From NCBI GenBank assembly GCA_964387775.1, contig CAYLZO010000177.1:1-11318 (forward strand): a stretch of 11,318 nucleotides of DNA, written 5' to 3'. The notes under the pieces were generated by a model. The model was given only the letters and a program-made list of their open reading frames with translations. It made no database searches and had not been told where the DNA came from. Made by a program: the position numbers and the translations under genes. This stretch comes from CAYLZO01 sp964387775 (GTDB lineage: Bacteria; Chloroflexota; Anaerolineae; JAAYZQ01). Shown here piece after piece: positions 5,938 through 11,318 of this stretch; the stretch's first letter is position 1, and each line of letters opens with the position of its first letter.

Positions 5938-7883
5938 GCAACCACAACGGCAAGAACGGACCCAATGGGCGAGAATCAAGGCCCCGGGTCGGCCCCGGCA
6001 GCGGGCGCGGACCCTTTGGGCGCGGCGGCGGCCACATGGCCATGATGGCGGGCGACAAGGCCGGCGATTTCCGGGGCACGATGGTCAAACTCATCGACTA
6101 CCTGGGCCGCTACAAGGTGGCGGTGATGATCGTCATGGTCTTTGCCTTTGCCTCCACGGCGGCCAACATCGCCGGCCCCAAGATCCTGGGCCAGGCCACC
6201 ACCGAGCTCTTTGAGGGCGTGCTGGCCCAACTCAGCGGTACGGGCGAGATCGACTTTGGGGCCATCGGCCGCATCCTGCTGACCGTGCTCGGCCTCTACC
6301 TGCTGTCGGCGGTGTGCAGCTACATCCAGGGCTGGATCATGGCCGACGTCTCGACCAACATCGCCTACCGCTTTCGCCGGGACATCTCGGAAAAGATCAA
6401 CCGCATGCCGCTCAAGTATTTCGACACCACCAGCCAGGGCGAGGTGCTGTCGCGCATCACCAACGACGTGGACACCATCAACCAGACGCTGAGCCAGAGC
6501 CTGACCCAGATCGTCACCTCGGTAATCACGGTCGTCGGCGTGCTGGTCATGATGTTCTCCATCAGTTGGGCCATGACCCTGGTGGCCCTCCTCATCCTGC
6601 CCCTGTCGATGGTCGTCGTGACCCTGATCGTCCGGCAGTCGCAGAAATACTTTAAGCAGCAGCAGGACTACCTGGGCCACGTCAACGGCCACGTGGAAGA
6701 GATGTACGGCGGGCACCGGGTGATGAAAGCCTTCAACGGCGAGGAAAAGAGCATCCGCCAGTTCGACGAGTACAACGACGTCCTCTACGACTCGGCCTGG
6801 AAGTCCCAGTTCCTCTCGGGCTTGATGATGCCCATCATGATGTTCATCGGCAACCTGGGCTACGCCGCCGTGGCCGTGCTGGGCGGCTGGCTGGCCATCC
6901 GGGGCGCGATCACCGTCGGCGACATCCAGGCCTTTATCCAATACGTCCGCACGTTTACGCAGCCCATCCGCCAGTTGGCCAACATCTCGAACGTGCTCCA
7001 GCAGACGGCGGCGGCCGCAGAGCGGGTCTTTGAGTTCCTGAACGAAGAGGAAGAGATCGCCGATACCGAGGAGCCCGTCGAGCTGGAAGAAGTCGAGGGC
7101 CGGGTCGAATTCGAGCACGTGCGCTTTGGCTACGACCCGGACAAGATCGTCATCAAGGATTTTAGCGCCGTGGCTCAGCCGGGCCAGAAGGTGGCCATCG
7201 TGGGACCCACCGGCGCGGGCAAGACGACGATGGTCAAGCTGTTGATGCGCTTCTACGACGTCAACGACGGGGCGATCCGGGTCGACGGCCACGACATCCG
7301 CGACCTGGCCCGCCACGACCTGCGCCAGAAGTTTGGCATGGTCTTGCAGGATACCTGGCTCTACAACGGCAGCATCCGGGAGAATATCCGCTACGGCCGG
7401 CCCGAGGCCAGCGACGAGGACGTGATCGAGGCGGCCCGCACGGCCCACGTCGACCACTTTGTGCGCACCCTGCCCGAGGGCTATAACCTGGTCCTCAACG
7501 AGGAGGTCTCGAACATCTCCCAGGGCCAGAAGCAGCTCTTGACCATCGCCCGCGCCGTCCTGGCCGACCCCAAGATGCTCATCCTGGACGAAGCCACCAG
7601 CTCGGTCGATACACGCACCGAGATCTTGATCCAGGAAGCGATGGACCGGCTCATGGTCGGCCGCACCAGCTTTATCATCGCCCACCGCCTGTCCACCATC
7701 CGCGACGCCGACGTGATCCTGGTCATGGACGAGGGCGACATTGTCGAGAGCGGCAGGCACGAGGAATTGCTGGCGCTCGGGGGCTTTTACGCGCAACTCT
7801 ACAACAGCCAGTTCCAGCGGGAGCCAGCCGAGGAGCCTGCTGAGGAACCTGCACCAGTGCCTCTCGCGGCGGCCGCAGCGTGA
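5934..7883 (+). CDS. ABC exporter half-transporter, catalytic partner
   Basis: A 649-residue TMD-NBD exporter subunit. TM1 is at about 61-81, TM2 111-136, TM3 190-211, TM4 212-233, TM5 295-320 and TM6 328-350; the NBD follows from about 385. Walker A is GPTGAGKTT (424-432), Walker B LILDEATSSVD with Asp552 and catalytic Glu553, and the H-loop is His584 in IIAHRLST. The signature is ISQGQ (528-532) instead of LSGGQ. In TM288-type partners this altered signature faces the degenerate Walker site of the other subunit, so the two genes complement each other exactly. The ATG at 5934 overlaps the previous stop as ATGA and has GGAGG (5922-5926) 7 nt before it, which rules out the longer reading from 5880. 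Odd features are a Gly/Arg-rich N-terminal tail (about 18-33) and a Pro/Glu/Ala tail ending in five alanines. Confidence 0.94.
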   Translation: MSNHNGKNGPNGRESRPRVGPGSGRGPFGRGGGHMAMMAGDKAGDFRGTMVKLIDYLGRYKVAVMIVMVFAFASTAANIAGPKILGQATTELFEGVLAQLSGTGEIDFGAIGRILLTVLGLYLLSAVCSYIQGWIMADVSTNIAYRFRRDISEKINRMPLKYFDTTSQGEVLSRITNDVDTINQTLSQSLTQIVTSVITVVGVLVMMFSISWAMTLVALLILPLSMVVVTLIVRQSQKYFKQQQDYLGHVNGHVEEMYGGHRVMKAFNGEEKSIRQFDEYNDVLYDSAWKSQFLSGLMMPIMMFIGNLGYAAVAVLGGWLAIRGAITVGDIQAFIQYVRTFTQPIRQLANISNVLQQTAAAAERVFEFLNEEEEIADTEEPVELEEVEGRVEFEHVRFGYDPDKIVIKDFSAVAQPGQKVAIVGPTGAGKTTMVKLLMRFYDVNDGAIRVDGHDIRDLARHDLRQKFGMVLQDTWLYNGSIRENIRYGRPEASDEDVIEAARTAHVDHFVRTLPEGYNLVLNEEVSNISQGQKQLLTIARAVLADPKMLILDEATSSVDTRTEILIQEAMDRLMVGRTSFIIAHRLSTIRDADVILVMDEGDIVESGRHEELLALGGFYAQLYNSQFQREPAEEPAEEPAPVPLAAAAA

Positions 7884-7908
7884 GAACAATTAATAAACAA
7901 GATAAATA

Positions 7909-8367
7909 TTGACATCTTCTCCGCTCAACGCCGTGCTTGACAAGGACGACGAGTTGGACCTGCACCTTCCACAAGACACCGACGGCGCCGGCATCGATGG
8001 CGCCAGCATCGAGCTGGACGTCAAGATCATCCGCCACCTGGACTGGGTGCTGCCCCGCTCCCACGCGCTGATCCGCCACAAAGCCGAGCGCTACGATCCC
8101 GACCAGGTATTCGACATCGGCGTCGCGCTGCAGCTGGATCGCTACACGGACGAAGAAGACCACTACCTCGAAATCCTGCGAGAGAACCCCGAGGATGCCC
8201 CCTGCGCGGTGCAGTTGGGCCAGCTCCTTTTCCAGCGGGGCGCCCTGGAAGAAGCCGAGCGTTGGTTCCGCCATGCCTTGGAACACCGAGAAGACCTCCA
8301 CGACGGCGGCAAGCTGGCCGAGCGCCAGTTGCGCTACATCGGGCGGAAACGATCCAGTCACAAATAG
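7909..8367 (+). CDS. Small acidic TPR-like protein, function unknown
   Basis: A 152-residue protein that I do not recognise as a named family. The N-terminal 40 residues are rich in Asp and Glu. The middle (41-90) is helical with conserved-looking DPDQVFDIGVALQ. Residues about 96-129 read like one tetratricopeptide repeat (AVQLGQLLFQRGALEEAERW), suggesting a protein-binding helical module. The C-terminus is basic (GRKRSSHK). The frame is open from an in-frame TAA at 7903, so the start must lie after it. There is no in-frame ATG: TTG at 7909, GTG at 7933, or TTG at 7954 (AAGGA 7 nt before it) are the options. TTG 7909 has no visible ribosome binding site and lies in an AT-rich spacer (7885-7914). 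Good codon bias and absence of stops support a real gene; the start is uncertain. It follows the ABC genes by 25 bp and may be an operon tail. Confidence 0.68.
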   Translation: MTSSPLNAVLDKDDELDLHLPQDTDGAGIDGASIELDVKIIRHLDWVLPRSHALIRHKAERYDPDQVFDIGVALQLDRYTDEEDHYLEILRENPEDAPCAVQLGQLLFQRGALEEAERWFRHALEHREDLHDGGKLAERQLRYIGRKRSSHK

Positions 8368-8389
8368 ACCCGGCCGACGGGACACCCTG

Positions 8390-8423
8390 GGGCGCGCCAA
8401 CCGCGCTCGCGCGCTCGTCTTTT
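8390..8423 (+). terminator. Terminator-like hairpin before dnaX
   Basis: An eight-pair stem (8390-8397 with 8409-8416, including one G-U) made of GC-alternating bases has an 11-nt loop and is followed by GTCTTTTCTTT. It lies between the stop of the TPR-like gene and the dnaX promoter, a sensible place for transcription to end. The T tract is interrupted and the GC-alternating sequence can fold in other ways, so the call is tentative. Confidence 0.4.
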
Positions 8424-8424
8424 C

Positions 8425-8454
8425 TTTGCAGAAACGGCCCAAGTCTGGTAAACT
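8425..8454 (+). promoter_or_regulatory. Putative dnaX promoter with extended -10
   Basis: TTTGCA (8425-8430) and TAAACT (8449-8454) are 18 bp apart, and a TG (8446-8447) one base before the -10 gives the extended -10 form TGGTAAACT. The transcript would begin near 8461, with a leader of about 22 nt before the dnaX ATG. The core matches are moderate (four of six in each box). The TGGTA wording recurs in the promoter-like sequence at 11294-11302. Confidence 0.5.
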
Positions 8455-8482
8455 AGGGGCACAAACCAGGCGAGGCAGGCCA

Positions 8483-10162
8483 ATGTCCGCACAGGCACTC
8501 TATCTCAAGTACCGCCCGCAGACTTTCGAGGAGGTCGTGGGCCAAGAGCCGATTACGCGCACCCTGCGCAATGCGCTGCGCCAGGGGCGAATGCGCCACG
8601 CCTACCTGCTCACCGGCCCCCGGGGCACAGGCAAGACGACGACGGCCCGGCTGTTGGCCAAAGCCGTCAACTGCCTGGCCCCCGAGGACGAACGGCCTTG
8701 CAACGAATGTGCCATCTGCACGGCCATCAGCGAGGGACGGTTGCTGGACCTCATCGAGATCGACGCGGCCAGCAACCGGGGCATCGACGAGATCCGCGAC
8801 ATCCGCGAAAAGGTCGGCTTCCGGCCCAACGAGGGCCGCTTCAAAATCTACGTCCTGGACGAGGCCCACATGCTGACCGAGGCGGCTTTTAACGCGCTGC
8901 TCAAGACGCTGGAGGAGCCGCCGCCCCACGTGCTCTTTGCCCTGGTGACCACCGATCCCCACAAGATCCCGGCGACCATCACTTCGCGCTGCCAGCGTTT
9001 CGATTTCCGCCACATCTCGTCGCAGGCCATCGTGGACCGTCTGGCCTACATCGCCGAGCAGGAGGGCGTGACCGTCGAGCCGGCAGCGCTGGAACTCATC
9101 GCCCACCAGAGCACGGGCGCCCTGCGCGACGCCATCAGCCTGCTGGACCAGCTGACCAGCTACGGCGACGAGATCACGCTGGACCAGGCGCAGATGGTGC
9201 TGGGCACCATCGCCGGCGAGGCGGCGGGCAAGCTGGTGCACTGCCTGGCCGAGGGCGACGTCGCCGCCGGTTTGGACCTGGTCAACCGTACCGTGGCCGA
9301 TGGCGCCGATCCGCGCCAGTTCGCCCGGGAGGTGGTCGAGTACCTGCGGGGCGTGCTTTTGGTCAAGCAGGGGGCCGGCACGCGCCTGCTCCACGCTACT
9401 GCCGAGCAGGCGGCCGAGATGGAGGCCCTGGCCGACGAGATGCCGCTGGGCCGCTTGCTGCGCGCCATCCGCCACTATAACGAGGCGGCGACCGACTTGC
9501 GGCGCGGTTTGCAGACCATCCCCCAGTTGTCGCTGGAGATGGCCCTGGTGGAGAGCGTCCTGGTTGAGCCCACGGGGGCCACGGCACAACCGGTTGAGGT
9601 GGAAAAGCCGGCCCCGTCAACTCCGCGCCCGGCGTCTCGGCCAACGTCTCAGGCTCGTAAAGTGGCCGAGAAACCGGTTAGCGCTGCCACCCAGCCGCCC
9701 AAAAAAGATGAGGCGCCGGCGCCCGAGTTGGCGCCAAAGCCAACGGTCGCGGATGGTTCACTGACCATCGACCAAGTGCGGCGAGGCTGGGAGCAGGTGC
9801 TTCGGGTGGTCCGCGAGCGCAACCCGGCCACCCAGGCCGTGCTCAACACCGGTTGTGAACCGGTTGATGTGCGGGGTACCGAGGTGGTCGTGACATTTCC
9901 CTACCCCTTTTTGCGGGAAAAGCTGGGCGATCCCCAGCGCAAGGCCGAGATCCAGGATGCCCTGGCCGAGGTCTTGCAGATGAATTGCAGCCTGCGCCTG
10001 GTCCTGGCCTCAGAGTATACGCCGCGGCCAGCCGCGCCGGCAGCCGCTCGAGAGGCCGGTCCCCAGACAGCGGGTTCGGAGCCCGAAAACGAGGGGGAGG
10101 TCCCCGAGTCGATCTCCCGCTGGGCAGAGGAGCACGGCGCCCAAGTCAAGATTGTGGATTAA
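8483..10162 (+). CDS. dnaX: DNA polymerase III subunit tau (and possibly gamma)
   Basis: A 559-residue clamp-loader ATPase that, with delta and delta', loads the beta clamp and links polymerase cores at the fork. Domain I begins ALYLKYRPQTFEEVVGQE. Walker A is GPRGTGKT (45-52), zinc cysteines are 64, 73, 76 and 79, Walker B is LDEAH (125-129), and the Arg finger lies in SRC (168-170). The AAA+ lid and domain III follow to about 360. A Pro/Ala/Lys linker occupies about 366-425. The C-terminal tau domain (about 426-515) carries VRRGWEQVLRVVRERNP and PYPFLREKLGD. An acidic tail ends in EEHGAQVKIVD. The ATG at 8483 starts exactly at the family N-terminus; the open frame upstream to 8195 runs through other genes and is not translated. 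The linker contains an A6 run with an immediate -1 stop (see 9701-9735). Only a weak AGGC-type ribosome site is seen. It is followed by ybaB and recR, the common bacterial order. Confidence 0.97.
   Translation: MSAQALYLKYRPQTFEEVVGQEPITRTLRNALRQGRMRHAYLLTGPRGTGKTTTARLLAKAVNCLAPEDERPCNECAICTAISEGRLLDLIEIDAASNRGIDEIRDIREKVGFRPNEGRFKIYVLDEAHMLTEAAFNALLKTLEEPPPHVLFALVTTDPHKIPATITSRCQRFDFRHISSQAIVDRLAYIAEQEGVTVEPAALELIAHQSTGALRDAISLLDQLTSYGDEITLDQAQMVLGTIAGEAAGKLVHCLAEGDVAAGLDLVNRTVADGADPRQFAREVVEYLRGVLLVKQGAGTRLLHATAEQAAEMEALADEMPLGRLLRAIRHYNEAATDLRRGLQTIPQLSLEMALVESVLVEPTGATAQPVEVEKPAPSTPRPASRPTSQARKVAEKPVSAATQPPKKDEAPAPELAPKPTVADGSLTIDQVRRGWEQVLRVVRERNPATQAVLNTGCEPVDVRGTEVVVTFPYPFLREKLGDPQRKAEIQDALAEVLQMNCSLRLVLASEYTPRPAAPAAAREAGPQTAGSEPENEGEVPESISRWAEEHGAQVKIVD
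9701..9735 (+). promoter_or_regulatory. Candidate -1 frameshift site in dnaX
   Basis: Six adenines (9701-9706, codons Lys407-Lys408) are followed by GATGAG. After a -1 shift the ribosome reads AGA (Arg) and then TGA at 9709-9711, ending a gamma-like product of 409 residues inside the linker. Downstream, GGCGCC at 9718-9723 and 9730-9735 can form a six-pair GC stem with a 6-nt loop, starting 11 nt after the A run; a further GGCGCC at 9712-9717 offers a closer alternative pairing. E. coli dnaX makes gamma in this way, with one extra codon before UGA. Here the phase of the A run is CCC AAA AAA, so it is not the classic A AAA AAG register. Confidence 0.5.
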
Positions 10163-10168
10163 GGATAG

Positions 10169-10230
10169 CATCAGCGATTAGCAACCAGCTCCCCGGCTGA
10201 CGGCTGAACGCTGACGGCTGAACGCTAACA
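10169..10230 (+). repeat. Heptad repeat array in both orientations
   Basis: Five heptads of the form GCTGACG, GCTGAAC, GCTGACG, GCTGAAC, GCTAACA run on the plus strand (10196-10230); the first four make a perfect 14-bp tandem duplication. Three more heptads (GCTGGTT, GCTAATC, GCTGATG) lie at 10189-10169 on the minus strand. The two arms flank TCCCCG and can fold into an imperfect hairpin (about 15 of 21 pairs). The array fills almost all of the dnaX-ybaB spacer (10163-10243) and stops right before the ybaB ribosome site. Confidence 0.75.
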
Positions 10231-10243
10231 AAGGAGGAACGAC

Positions 10244-10609
10244 GTGGCAAAAGGTAAAGGACGACGGATACGAATGCAGCAGCCGGGCGGCCGCCAGCAC
10301 ATGATGCAGCAGATCCAGAAGCTGCAAGAGCAGATGGTCCAGACCCAGGAAGAACTCGGCGACCAGACGGTGAGTGTGACTTCTGGAGGCGGCGTCGTCG
10401 AGGTGGTGATGACCGGCCATCAGCGGGTGGAATCCATTACCATCGACCCCGAGGTGGTGGACCCAGAGGACGTGGAGATGCTTCAGGACCTGGTCATGGC
10501 CGCCGTCAACGAGGCCATCGAGCGCTCGCAGAGCCTGGCCGCTGAGCAACTGGGCGCCCTCACCGGCGGCCTGGGCGGCCTGGGCGACCTGGGCGGACTC
10601 CTTGGCTAA
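10244..10609 (+). CDS. ybaB: YbaB/EbfC-family nucleoid-associated protein
   Basis: A 121-residue DNA-binding protein of the YbaB/EbfC family, small tweezer-shaped dimers that bind DNA and affect nucleoid organisation. A basic N-terminal tail (AKGKGRRIRM) precedes the first long helix MMQQIQKLQEQMVQTQEEL. Then come the family strands VSVTSGGGVVEVVMTGHQRVE and ITIDPEVVDPEDVEMLQDLV, and the second helix AAVNEAIERSQSLAAEQLG. The end is a short Leu/Gly tail encoded by three copies of a 9-bp unit (10571-10597), which makes it slightly longer than the usual 100-110 residues. The start is GTG at 10244, fixed by AAGGAGG (10231-10237) six nucleotides before it. It lies between dnaX and recR, as in many bacteria. 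Confidence 0.95.
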   Translation: MAKGKGRRIRMQQPGGRQHMMQQIQKLQEQMVQTQEELGDQTVSVTSGGGVVEVVMTGHQRVESITIDPEVVDPEDVEMLQDLVMAAVNEAIERSQSLAAEQLGALTGGLGGLGDLGGLLG

Positions 10610-10640
10610 GACCCTTAGGGTGTCCGAAACCCTAAAGGTC
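10610..10640 (+). promoter_or_regulatory. Intercistronic hairpin before the recR ribosome site
   Basis: A 12-position stem (10610-10621 with 10629-10640, one C/A mismatch) with the 7-nt loop GTCCGAA begins one base after the ybaB stop. It ends just before the recR Shine-Dalgarno GGAGG (10642-10646). No T run follows, so it is not a normal intrinsic terminator. It could stabilise or process the mRNA, or modulate recR translation. Confidence 0.65.
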
Positions 10641-10654
10641 TGGAGGGCGATTCT

Positions 10655-11257
10655 ATGGCTGCCGTCACCCCGGAACCGGTCACCAAGCTCGTCGAGGCAT
10701 TTTCCCAACTGCCGGGCATCGGCCCCAAGACGGCCTCTCGGCTGACGTTTTACCTGCTGCGCCGCCCGGCCGAACAGGCCGAGACGCTGGCCGGCGCCGT
10801 CCGTGACCTGAAGCAAAAGATCGTCTTTTGCAGCACGTGCTACAACATCACCGAGACGAGCCCCTGCGCCGTCTGCCAGGACGAGGGCCGCGACCGGGCG
10901 CTGGTCTGCGTCGTGGAGGAGCCTCTGGACGTGCTGGCCATCGACCGCACCGGCGAATACAAGGGGCTCTATCACGTGCTGCACGGGGCCATCTCGCCGG
11001 TAGACGGCATCGGCCCCGACGAGCTGCGCATCAGCGAGCTGCTGGCCCGGCTCAAGACGGGTGAGATCCGCGAGGTGCTGCTGGCCACCAACCCCAACCT
11101 GGAGGGCGAGGCGACGGCCATGTACCTGGCCCGCCAGATCCAGCCGCTGGGCGTGCGCGTGACGCGGCTGGCGCGGGGGCTGCCCGTGGGCGGCGACCTG
11201 GAATACGCCGACGCGGTGACCCTGGGCCGGGCGTTGGAGGGCCGGCAGGAGATGTAG
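10655..11257 (+). CDS. recR: Recombination mediator protein RecR
   Basis: A 200-residue protein that acts with RecF and RecO to load RecA on gapped single-stranded DNA. The helix-hairpin-helix is at about 18-35 (QLPGIGPKTASRLTFYLL). The zinc finger has Cys59, Cys62, Cys71 and Cys74 (FCSTC, CAVC). The Toprim domain begins at VCVVEEPLDVLAID (84-97) and continues through the HGAISP/GIGP segment and ATNPNLEGEATAMYL (144-158). The C-terminal region contains TRLARGLPVGGDLEYADAVT, the conserved RecR ending. Length and all motifs are normal. GGAGG (10642-10646) lies 8 nt before the ATG. The gene follows ybaB by 45 bp and is probably co-transcribed with dnaX and ybaB. No terminator is visible in the remaining 61 bp of the window. 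Confidence 0.97.
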   Translation: MAAVTPEPVTKLVEAFSQLPGIGPKTASRLTFYLLRRPAEQAETLAGAVRDLKQKIVFCSTCYNITETSPCAVCQDEGRDRALVCVVEEPLDVLAIDRTGEYKGLYHVLHGAISPVDGIGPDELRISELLARLKTGEIREVLLATNPNLEGEATAMYLARQIQPLGVRVTRLARGLPVGGDLEYADAVTLGRALEGRQEM

Positions 11258-11293
11258 GCCAGTCGGTGACAAATGGTCCAATCCGTGGGGATG

Positions 11294-11302
11294 TGGTATA
11301 AT
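11294..11302 (+). promoter_or_regulatory. Extended -10 promoter element for a gene beyond the window
   Basis: TGGTATAAT is a perfect extended -10 (TG, one base, TATAAT). The sequence at the right distance for a -35 (TGGTCC, 11274-11279) is poor, as is common when the extended element is present. It lies 37 bp after recR and would drive a plus-strand gene, or an RNA gene, that starts outside this window. Confidence 0.5.
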
Positions 11303-11318
11303 CAACGCCGGTCACAGG

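Noticed and set aside
5976..7889. A 637-codon open frame on the minus strand opposite the second ABC gene
   Set aside because: Its product is rich in His, Asp, Gly, Ala and Val with no recognisable domain, as expected for the complement of GC-rich coding DNA. The plus strand encodes an unmistakable exporter over the same bases.
8195..8482. Extension of dnaX upstream to 8195
   Set aside because: The extra segment overlaps the TPR-like gene in another frame and the terminator-like and promoter-like sequences; the family N-terminus begins at the ATG at 8483.
8453..9589. A 378-codon minus-strand frame opposite dnaX
   Set aside because: Antisense to the conserved AAA+ core of dnaX; no motif or ribosome binding site of its own.
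10571..10597. Three 9-bp tandem repeats at the end of ybaB as a separate genetic element
   Set aside because: They are in frame and encode the Leu-Gly-Gly type tail, common at YbaB C-termini; simple coding low complexity explains them.
10610..10640. Reading the ybaB-recR hairpin as an intrinsic terminator
   Set aside because: No T tract follows it and the recR ribosome site begins immediately, so a terminator there would cut off recR.
10178..11305. A 375-codon minus-strand frame covering ybaB and recR
   Set aside because: It crosses the repeat array and two well-defined genes and shows no domain, so it is a shadow of high GC content.
1..11318. CRISPR, transposon, prophage, tRNA or a wholly new defence-type system
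   Set aside because: No regularly spaced repeats, transposase, integrase, terminal inverted repeats or tRNA-like cloverleaf were seen. The genes are mostly known housekeeping or efflux families, so a new system is not supported beyond the points listed.

Overview
The window is high-GC bacterial DNA, densely coded on both strands, with no rRNA, tRNA, CRISPR array, insertion sequence or phage gene that I can recognise. The dnaX-ybaB-recR block, heterodimeric exporter genes of the TM287/288 type, an unlinked CpaF-type ATPase and TGGTATAAT-type promoters would fit Chloroflexota (for example Anaerolineae). That placement is an inference from gene style and was not tested by a search. No gene-free stretch exceeds about 180 bases.

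Left part (1-2906, minus strand). A cpaF/tadA-type secretion ATPase (start 2906) has its own sigma-A-like promoter. It is followed in the same direction by a HAD phosphatase-like hydrolase, a PHP-domain metal hydrolase and a Nudix hydrolase that runs off the left edge. Gaps are 20 bp, a 13-bp overlap and an ATGA overlap, so the last three are almost certainly co-transcribed, perhaps with the ATPase. No other pilus or Tad gene is present.

Middle (3011-7883, plus strand). A TetR-family regulator is followed by two ABC exporter half-transporters, all joined by ATGA stop/start overlaps. The tetR promoter overlaps a 22-bp palindrome that is a good candidate for autoregulation. The first half-transporter carries the degenerate ATPase site (Asp for the catalytic Glu, Gln for the H-loop His), and the second carries the matching altered signature SQGQ. 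Together they predict a heterodimer with one active ATP site. The first subunit also has an insertion of well over 100 residues between TM1 and TM2.

Right part (7909-11257, plus strand). A small acidic TPR-like protein of unknown function is followed by a terminator-like hairpin and then by dnaX, ybaB/ebfC and recR, the usual replication/recombination cluster. Three features stand out here: an A6 run in the dnaX linker where a -1 shift meets a stop after one codon (a candidate gamma-subunit signal), an array of heptad repeats in both orientations before ybaB, and a strong hairpin just before the recR ribosome binding site. The window ends in a promoter-like TGGTATAAT for a gene outside it.
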